A stretch of DNA of 64,000 nt from Chloranthus sessilifolius (taxonomy: Eukaryota; Streptophyta; Magnoliopsida; Chloranthales; Chloranthaceae), in assembly GCA_021018995.1 (NCBI GenBank), contig CM037593.1:20064810-20128809 (forward strand). Reading direction: 5' to 3'. Both the position numbers and the translations under genes were made by a program. Under the pieces are notes generated by a model. That model was not told the origin of the DNA. It was given only the letters and a program-made list of their open reading frames with translations, and did no database searches. Numbering within the stretch: position 1 is the stretch's first letter; the number at the start of each line of letters is the position of its first letter. Positions 57,303 to 64,000 of this stretch are shown here, in pieces.

Positions 57303-58317
57303 TGTGGCACACATTTGAAGAGTGGGTTTAAAGTTGAAGAGGTGAGGATGGTGGATCTCTCCAACCATGCTCTTCAAATCCCTCGCTTAAATCGAAGCTT
57401 AAGAAATTAGGGTTTAGCGTCTCGGAATGGCAATTGGCCGGCCAGAATAGGAGTACAGCTCATCTACCATTGAGGGTTGAAAATGGGGATTTCAACCATA
57501 GAAAGAGTTGGTGGCTTTTTAACAAATCAAAGAGATTGGTTGAAGGAGCACAAATTGACAGTTAGAATTAACCTCAACAATTCTCTCTCCTTTTAAGAAC
57601 TATCATGCCCATTATAAATTGTTTATAATTCTCTTCGATTTTTTTCATTGTGGATTGCTAAGGTATGAAGAAGATGATGATGCATATATATTATACAACT
57701 CTAGGCCTTCTTGGAATTGGGGCAAAGAAATTGTTTATGTGTAACTTGTTTTTCATAGAAATTTCATTTTTAGGAGATATTTTCTTGGCCAATTGCAGAT
57801 AAACAACTCCTAATTTCTCCTCCAATTTTTTTTTTTAAGCTTTGATAGTCAATTCTTGACACTTGGATAGAGGGGATAACTAGGACGCATCAACTAACAG
57901 CACCGTGAATTAATGTGGGTAATTGTGATAATTTTATTATCTTTTAGCGATAATGTATACATATTAAGCAAAAACTTTTGAATGTTGATGTGTGTTTGCT
58001 TTTATTTGTTTATAATTCTCATATATTATCATCTATGTGCGGAGATATATATTTGTCTCAAGGTTGAGAAAATGGTATGCTATCCCACAATATCTCATAT
58101 TATCATCATGTTTTATTAATTTTCTTTCAATAATATACTTTTATCTGTAACAGGATGTTATTAAATGCAGTGTAGATCAGACGAGTCACTTTACTGGTTC
58201 ATTTTCTATCCCATAGAGGAAAAGCATTATAACGACATCCTTCGCCCCTCTTCTCGAATTGATTAAAGTGTAGTATAAAAATTTAAATTTTTGGATTATC
58301 GAGCACTTTGATATATC
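57303..58317. other. Upstream part or introns of a decayed gene, no ORF
   Basis: Includes an AGGGTTTAG telobox-like word near 57411 and an inverted CTCTTCAAA / TTTGAAGAG pair (57315 and 57371). Mostly A/T-rich. It may hold the promoter and first introns of the pseudogene that follows, but no splice-linked exon could be shown. Confidence 0.3.
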
Positions 58318-58566
58318 GTGTGGACTCTTAGTTGTGGGGACAAGAAAATTAAATTTCAAAAGTTCGAAATCAGTAGAGCCCTTGGTCTAAAAGTAGCAAG
58401 TCACACTACTGAGGAAGATACTTATATCAACGATAATGAGGTAAAAATATTTATTTCAAAATACTTTGGTAACAAAACAGTGATTAACAGTTATGATATT
58501 GGAATGATAGTTTTTCTTATAGATTCAAAGGAATATATTAGGGATTTCTTAAGGCTCTCACTTTGA
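58318..58566 (+). pseudogene. Putative exon of a decayed plant gene
   Basis: An 82-codon open block with composition like a real protein: KKIKFQKFEISRALGLKVAS, then YINDNEVKIFISKYFGNKTV and IGMIVFLIDSKEYIRDF. I do not recognise the family with certainty. The style resembles N-terminal parts of transposon-associated plant proteins (mobile-domain or Ulp1-protease types). It is followed by a stop, and the sequence continues in another frame (ALTLNSMGRNTFIWSII). The predicted exons at 59.06-59.48 kb lie downstream on the same strand. Confidence 0.4.
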
Positions 58567-59060
58567 ACTCAATGGGAAGAAATACTTTTATATGGTCTAT
58601 CATATAGAAAAATTAGCTAGGGGAGATCTAGTCGTTTATTATTTAATCAAGTCAATTAGTACATGTGTAATTTTCCTGACCAAAAGCAATCGTGTGTTTA
58701 GAGGGATGTGCATTTTCCATCCACTCTAGGTGATTCCCTCTCAAACGAATAGTTTGAATATAGTTATAGTTCAAATTATTGATTATTGCATTTGGTATAT
58801 GATTTGTCTCTAATGTCATGGCAAATTTGAGTGTTTGAGTACCTTCGCAGCTTAGCTCAACCTTGGACTAGTACAATTCATCCAAGGTACCTTCGGTATC
58901 CCAAAATAATAAAATACGAGTGAGTCTTTTATGATTTTGCTATTAAAAATTCTACGGTATTAACTTATATGACCATGTTTATGTTACATTCAATTTTTCA
59001 CAATATTTTCAAGTTTAACCATAGTTATTTGACATGTTATTTTCAAAATCTCTTTCAAAG

Positions 59061-59475
59061 GTGATAAAGAAGCTTAGCATGTCATTCGTGAAGTCCACAC
59101 TAAGAGAAAGGATGTTAAAGACTGTCGCACTCAAGAATGTAAGGCCTACAAGGGTCACAAAAATCGCATCCTTCAATTAAAAAAGTCAAGAGAAAGAGTT
59201 GCAGATGAACGGATGGTGCTTAGCAATCCCATCAAAGTGTTAGAGGGTCAAGCTGCGAACTTATTAGTAAGAGTATTTGCATATAGACTTTCATAGAGAA
59301 TGTTAATTTAATACCTTTTATTTGCAGAATCTATTCTTTAATTTCTTTTTAGAATGTTGTTTCGAAGAACCGTAGGGGTGGAAGGATTTCTTCCCCACGT
59401 AAGCGACCCATTCCATCCAAAACCTTCTCTAAGCCCTTCTCTCCCTTAGGTCCTATCATAGAGGAGGAAGAATAA
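59061..59475 (+). pseudogene. Two 3' exons of a decayed plant gene
   Basis: Exon 59061-59266 follows an acceptor (CTTTCAAAG) and reads, after an in-frame TAG at codon 6, HVIREVHTKRKDVKDCRTQE and LQLKKSRERVADERMVLSNP. It ends before a consensus donor GTAAGAG at 59267. An 86-bp intron ends TTCTTTTTAG at 59352. Exon 59353-59475 continues in frame with NVVSKNRRGGRISSPRKRPI and ends in EEEE and TAA. The protein is highly basic with heptad-like charge pattern, possibly a nuclear or coiled-coil tail. The early stop and lack of a clean upstream exon mark it as a pseudogene. The family is unknown. Confidence 0.5.
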
Positions 59476-60327
59476 GATAAGTATTTGAATAAGAAGGGTG
59501 TTAAACTTGTTTCTAGTAACCATTATTTGTTGTTTCTGGGAATCCGGGTCTATCAGCAAACCAAAACATACTAGAGTTTAATTGAGTGTAAAAAAAGGTA
59601 TTGCGCTGGCAAGAAGTCAAGAATGGATAACACATGAGATGATGAGATAATAACAAATTATATTAATAATTTTCATTTCAAGTTATTTTTCTATTTTTAA
59701 GAATCTAATTTGTTTCAATTTTAATATTTACTTGTATTTTATCGCATTTTGATGATTTTCATAATCCTAAACAACCACTTTTTCCTAAAGATGTGGCAAA
59801 TATTTTATCTTATTGGAATAACCCAAATGATGAGTAAGAGTAGTTTATTAAAGTCATTTCGTACTTACTACTGTGATTTTATACGTATAAGAATTCATGA
59901 TGTGTATATAATAATAAAATCATTAATGTCAAACAAATTGGTTTCTTCAATGTTGACTTTTGAAGTCACTAAAACCTCGCGGACATGTTGTTGGAATGGT
60001 AATCGGACCCTTTATATTTGTTACCACATATATTCTCAGTTCAAGTTTAGTGTCCCATTTAAATATTTTTCTTATTCATATTTGAATACAACTGGTAAAT
60101 GTGTACTTCTAGCTATTGAAGACATTGGAAGGCCATCGTCCTACTAAGTATTGATATGCCACTTCCTCCCATCGTATTATCTTGTGAGTACACTATAATT
60201 TTCTTTTTATTTATATTTATTCAATTACTTTTTTAGGTTTCAAATCTTCTACCCGTTATTGATCATATTTAGGATTTTTGGTACATTTATTGAATGACTA
60301 TAATACATGGCAAGAGAGACATAAAAA

Positions 60328-60399
<72 letters not shown>

Positions 60400-61074
60400 T
60401 GGCATGCGTGTATGCACGTGCGCAACTTAGAAACCGAGACCAAGTACCAAGTTGTCTTATACACACTTCATTACGTACCATTAGTATTTCGTAAACTAAT
60501 ATTTGAAAGTACATATTTATATGATATAAAAATTAAATTAATGATAAATTAGTAGTTGTAACCCCCTATATATTATATGTACCCGTGTTTAGTGGCAATT
60601 TGCGTATGTGGTTGACACCTTAACCCAAGCGCGACTCTAAATCTAGACCTGACCCAAGCCCTAAAGTAAAATAAAATAACTAAATATACTTGTGTATGTG
60701 CATCTAAGTCCATGATGAGGTGTGGATTGTGCGTGAGATAGAAATTAAAATATATATATATTATAATATTGGGTGCCCTTAGTGATAAAGCATATGTGCT
60801 AGAGGCACTCACATCTCCTTGTATATGTAGGTGGGTGCAAGTATATGGCTAAGTGGCACAAGTGCACACACCCAACTTTAAGTGTTAGGGACTAAAAAGA
60901 GAGCTTCTATCTTGTGTTAAAAAAAAGGAGAAAATAAAAGGGGGAGGGGCTAACATGTTGCTAGTGCTTGGACCCAAGTGTCTCAATTATAAGAGGACTC
61001 TTAGTCTCTAAGTAACTAAACAAATAAATAATATACAATATACTTATGTGCGTAAGTGGATGTGTGGGTACTAG
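59476..61074. other. Intergenic A/T-rich DNA
   Basis: No gene accepted. An open stretch at 59749-60147 (plus) has no recognisable domain. It contains the (AT)n run described separately and TGTGTATGTGCAT-type words at 60690-60850 and 61040-61070. Confidence 0.35.
60334..60397. repeat. (AT)n microsatellite
   Basis: About 32 uninterrupted AT dinucleotides. Confidence 0.95.
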
Positions 61075-61079
61075 ATGCA

Positions 61080-62851
61080 TGATGTGATATTTTTAATGTA
61101 ATATTTTACTCGCAAGTGCACGAATCGGTTTGTATATAGTGGGTGCGGAGTACGAGATCGTTCCCACGAGGATTAATTTTGAAATACCTAAAATAGACAA
61201 GCAATTCTAGAAATCTATTAAGATCTAACAGTATTCTACCAGTTTTATGATTTAAGTGGTTGATGGTAATTAATGACTACAAACTAAAATTCAATTGATG
61301 ATTCACAAATAAAAGTGAAGATGATGATAAAGACGAAGATACTAAATCCTCCCATCTTTGGTCCGTTCTTCCTATAATATAAATCTAAGGATTAAATTAT
61401 GAGATATTTCATTGGTAACAAACATCTTTTATGGAAGATCAATGGTCAACACCCTAATAGGTTCCACGTTGCATCCCTGCAATCAGGACTTAGATGATTT
61501 TCATATATCTAGATCTGGGATCAAGGGCACGGCTAAACGCATGATCTCGAGGTTCAAATAAAATCATCCCCAAGGTGGGTGAAAATTCCAACAAGAATAC
61601 CACTTACAAATCAAATCAAGGGCATGGCTCGGCACACTTTATTGATTAGGGATATTTAAGATAAAATTATTATTCTAGAACCAAGATCCGAGCATGGCTC
61701 GGCACTCGATCCCGAACATAATAAATCGTAATTAGATCCACACAACACAAAGACCATAACAATGATAGTGGTAAAATTACCGTCAGATCTGAGATCCCGG
61801 GCATGGCTCGGCACACGCGATCCCGGTTAGTGGCGGGGATTTCATCCGTTCATGATAGCACAACAACCATAAAAATAAAATCTCATATTTTAATCCTAAA
61901 TTTATATTATTAAAAGTACATCCCTCGAATGGGAATCATTAGATCCCCATCCCTATAAATTTAGCCACACATATTGTAAGTAAATGACATAAATAAATAA
62001 ATACGGGAAAATAACATTAATTAAAATTACCTCAAACTTCAAAATAAATTACGTTGATCCACACGGATGATGATCTTCAGAAACGAAATAAATGCAGGAA
62101 TAAACTTTGAACAAAATTTATAAACTGAAGAAATGAGTACTGAAAAATTAAAGGGAATAAAGCTCTCAAAAAGAAATAATAAAACTTCCCTATTTCTAGG
62201 TCTAACTATGAAAAATAATGGCTAAAAACTAAGAACACTAAAAACTAAAACTCTCTAAAAAAAAACTCTAATTCTAATCTCCTCTTCCCCGAAGTGTTTG
62301 AGTCACTTTAAATAGACCCGTCGTGCGGAGGTCTCCTAATCCTACTTTTCCGGGTCGATTAATCGACCAATGGATGTCGATGCATCGAGCCGACAGAGAG
62401 TCCCAAAAAACAGGTTCACAGTGTCATATTCGTGTCAAACTTAAACTCTGGCTCGATTAATCGACCCCAGAAATCCGTGAAATTCAGCACTTCTTCTTGG
62501 TTCAGATACTGCTTCGGTATTTTGGCCATAACTTTCTATCTCGAACTCGGATTGAGACGATTCTTATGCCATTGGAAAGCTGACGAAAAGATCTACAACT
62601 TTCATGTTTTGACAATTTCGTAATTCGACTGTCTTGAAGGTCCAAATTTAGCCGCAAGTCGTACCAAGTTCTTGATTACCCGAAGTTGCAGTGTTTTGAC
62701 ATTATATTCAGAATTCTTGTACTGTTTTCTATACTTGGCTTGTATTTACCTGAAACACTTCAAATCTAATCAATCTCATCAGATAGCCTTCATCGGACAG
62801 CTAAATATAGGTATTTAGGGGTGAAATATCCTCATTTTTCAGTACTCATCA
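61080..62851 (-). mobile_element. Athila-C solo LTR
   Basis: 1772 bp, TGATGTGATATTTTTAATG...GTACTCATCA, flanked by the perfect 5-bp target duplication ATGCA (61075-61079 and 62852-62856). It is related to the Athila-B LTR by CTCGCAAGTGCACGAATCGG near the left end and by ACCTGAAAC..CATCGGA..CTAAAT..GGTATTTAGG near the right end. The minus-strand TATA is TATTTAAAG at 62306-62314. Upstream of it are the palindromes GGTCGATTAATCGACC (62353-62368), TCGATGCATCGA (62377-62388) and TCGATTAATCGA (62453-62464). A GGGCATGGCTCGGCAC word recurs near 61525, 61620, 61688 and 61799. Confidence 0.93.
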
Positions 62852-62856
62852 ATGCA

Positions 62857-63748
62857 CCCACACAGTTTTTTGGTATAAGTGACCAACAAGGGAGAAATAT
62901 CTCCTATTTACACATGTTGCTAGAGATATGTGGCAACTCGAGAGCAACCCACCTACTTCCGTGGTACTCATCCACCTCCACGTCTCTCCCTAGTCTCGTA
63001 GTATAGTGGAAGCCACCAAGCACCTAGCATCTTCATCTCTCCGAAGCTTTGTGCCATCAAGACTCATCCTCTTGATTAAAGTAAATTAAGTCACTTTCTC
63101 TCTCTAGAAAAATTACTCTTTATCTCTAACTCTTACAATTCTCTTCCAATTTGTCTCTTTTTCTCTCTAGAAAATTACTCTTTCTCTCTAACTCTCACAA
63201 TTCTCTTCCAATTTATCTCTTTCTCCCTCTAGAAAATCATTTCCCTCTCTAAAAAATTACCTTCTCTCTCTAGAAAACCTCTTTCTCTCTCTAGAATATT
63301 TATACTGCTACTTCGACATGGTGCACTCAGCAGCCCCCTTGCTGTTGGACTTAAGGAAGAGAGATCGCCGCCTCCAAGTCTATTTCTGCGTCGATTCGAC
63401 GTCCCGAGTTTGTGGCAAATCGTGCCAATTTTCTTAGAATTCGCAACTGAACAGCGTTACGTGCCGATTTACATCGTGAATCCATCAAAATAGGTGAGTG
63501 CCTTCATATTGACTCCAATCTATATGGTTTCCTCGTAATTGAATCGTATTTTGATAATATAAGTATTGATTTTAGAAATTTTAAAATAAAGGCTTCGGGG
63601 ACCCTTCTTTCGATTATGTGATCAACACATTGATCCCATGACTAAAACTATACGATTGCATAAATTAGCACCCATGATAGATCGTGATAAATCGGGATTG
63701 TAGAGGAGTAAGGTCACAATTAATCGTGACCTAGGACAATTGCAAAAT
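62857..63748. repeat. CT-rich repeats and unassigned DNA
   Basis: 63080-63300 is an imperfect tandem of CTCTCTAGAAAATTACTCTTTCTCTCTAACTC-like units (period near 70 bp, then shorter). A GC-richer part (63320-63500) ends in AAATAGGTGAGTG, which could be a splice donor. This may be the promoter-leader part of another LTR element or a gene running off the window, but no end signal was found. Confidence 0.35.
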
Positions 63749-64000
63749 CACGATTGTAAAGTAACGATTGCAAAGTCACGTTTGCAGAATCACGATTGTA
63801 AAGTCACGATTATAAAATCACGATTGCAAAGTTACGATTACAAAATCACGATTACAAAGTCATGATTGCAGAATCACGATTGCAAAGTCACAATTGCAGA
63901 ATTACAATTGCAAAGTTACGATTACAAAGTTACGATTGTAGAATCACGATTGCAAAGTCATGATTGTAAAGTTACTATTAAAGAATCACGATTGCATGTG
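63749..64000. repeat. 14-bp minisatellite (CACGATTGCAAAGT)n, 18 units, open at the window edge
   Basis: From 63749 to the end the sequence divides into eighteen consecutive 14-mers of the form (C/T)ACGATTRYARARW, without one insertion or deletion. Units ending AAAGT and GAAT/AAAT are mixed. Changes are almost all transitions. The array continues past the window. Confidence 0.95.

Noticed and set aside
59749-60147. 132-codon open frame on the plus strand
   Set aside because: A/T-rich, no domain or splice context, composition typical of chance open frames.

Overview
This window is intergenic heterochromatin-like DNA from a flowering plant with a large, retrotransposon-rich nuclear genome. No intact host gene was found. 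The plant assignment rests on the Ty3/gypsy lineages present (chromovirus/Tekay, Athila, Tat), one Ty1/copia element with an initiator-Met tRNA primer site, tRNA-derived SINEs, a Mutator-type MITE with 9-bp target duplications, and GT-AG splice signals in a decayed gene. I cannot name the species.

Layout. 1-3411: 5' end of a minus-strand Tekay chromovirus (Tekay-1: gag remnant, PBS, 2.6-kb LTR), inserted in a plus-strand Tat-type element (3412-12409). The Tat part shows a decayed antisense plant-mobile-domain ORF, long non-coding spacers and the 3' LTR. The Tat element itself lies in the RT gene of an older minus-strand chromovirus whose pieces are at 12410-14101 and 28344-29951. A complete 14.2-kb Athila element (14102-28343) splits the gag gene of that same chromovirus. 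29952-40954: Tekay-2, a nearly complete minus-strand chromovirus with an additional ORF after pol and a truncated 3' LTR. 40955-41778: unassigned DNA holding a SINE with a perfect 13-bp target duplication. 41779-49410: a complete but dead Ty1/copia element (TSD GTTTC). 49560-52030: a 51-bp minisatellite with higher-order structure. 52137-57302: two copies of one MITE, a second SINE, a Tekay solo LTR (TSD GATTC) and a small foldback element. 57303-59475: a decayed multi-exon gene. 61080-62851: a solo Athila-type LTR (TSD ATGCA). 63749-64000: an exact 14-bp-period minisatellite.

Most interesting signal. Four retroelement families carry arrays of short, family-specific palindromes in LTRs and internal spacers. 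The words are TCAATCGATTGA in Athila-B, TCGATTAATCGA in Tekay, a GGTCGATTAATCGACC-type word in the solo Athila LTR, and split palindromes of the ATTACGCAC-n-GTGCGTAAT type in Tat. In Athila-B they occur mostly as dimers about 22 bp apart; in Tekay they run at 19-21 bp. Both spacings are close to two helical turns. Most arrays end 10-110 bp upstream of a TATA-like box, and several of these box-plus-array modules lead into the extra, non-gag-pol ORFs. The extra ORFs of Athila-B and Tekay-2 look related to each other. I infer a repeated promoter/recognition module, possibly paired with an element-encoded factor. This is a hypothesis drawn from sequence layout only.
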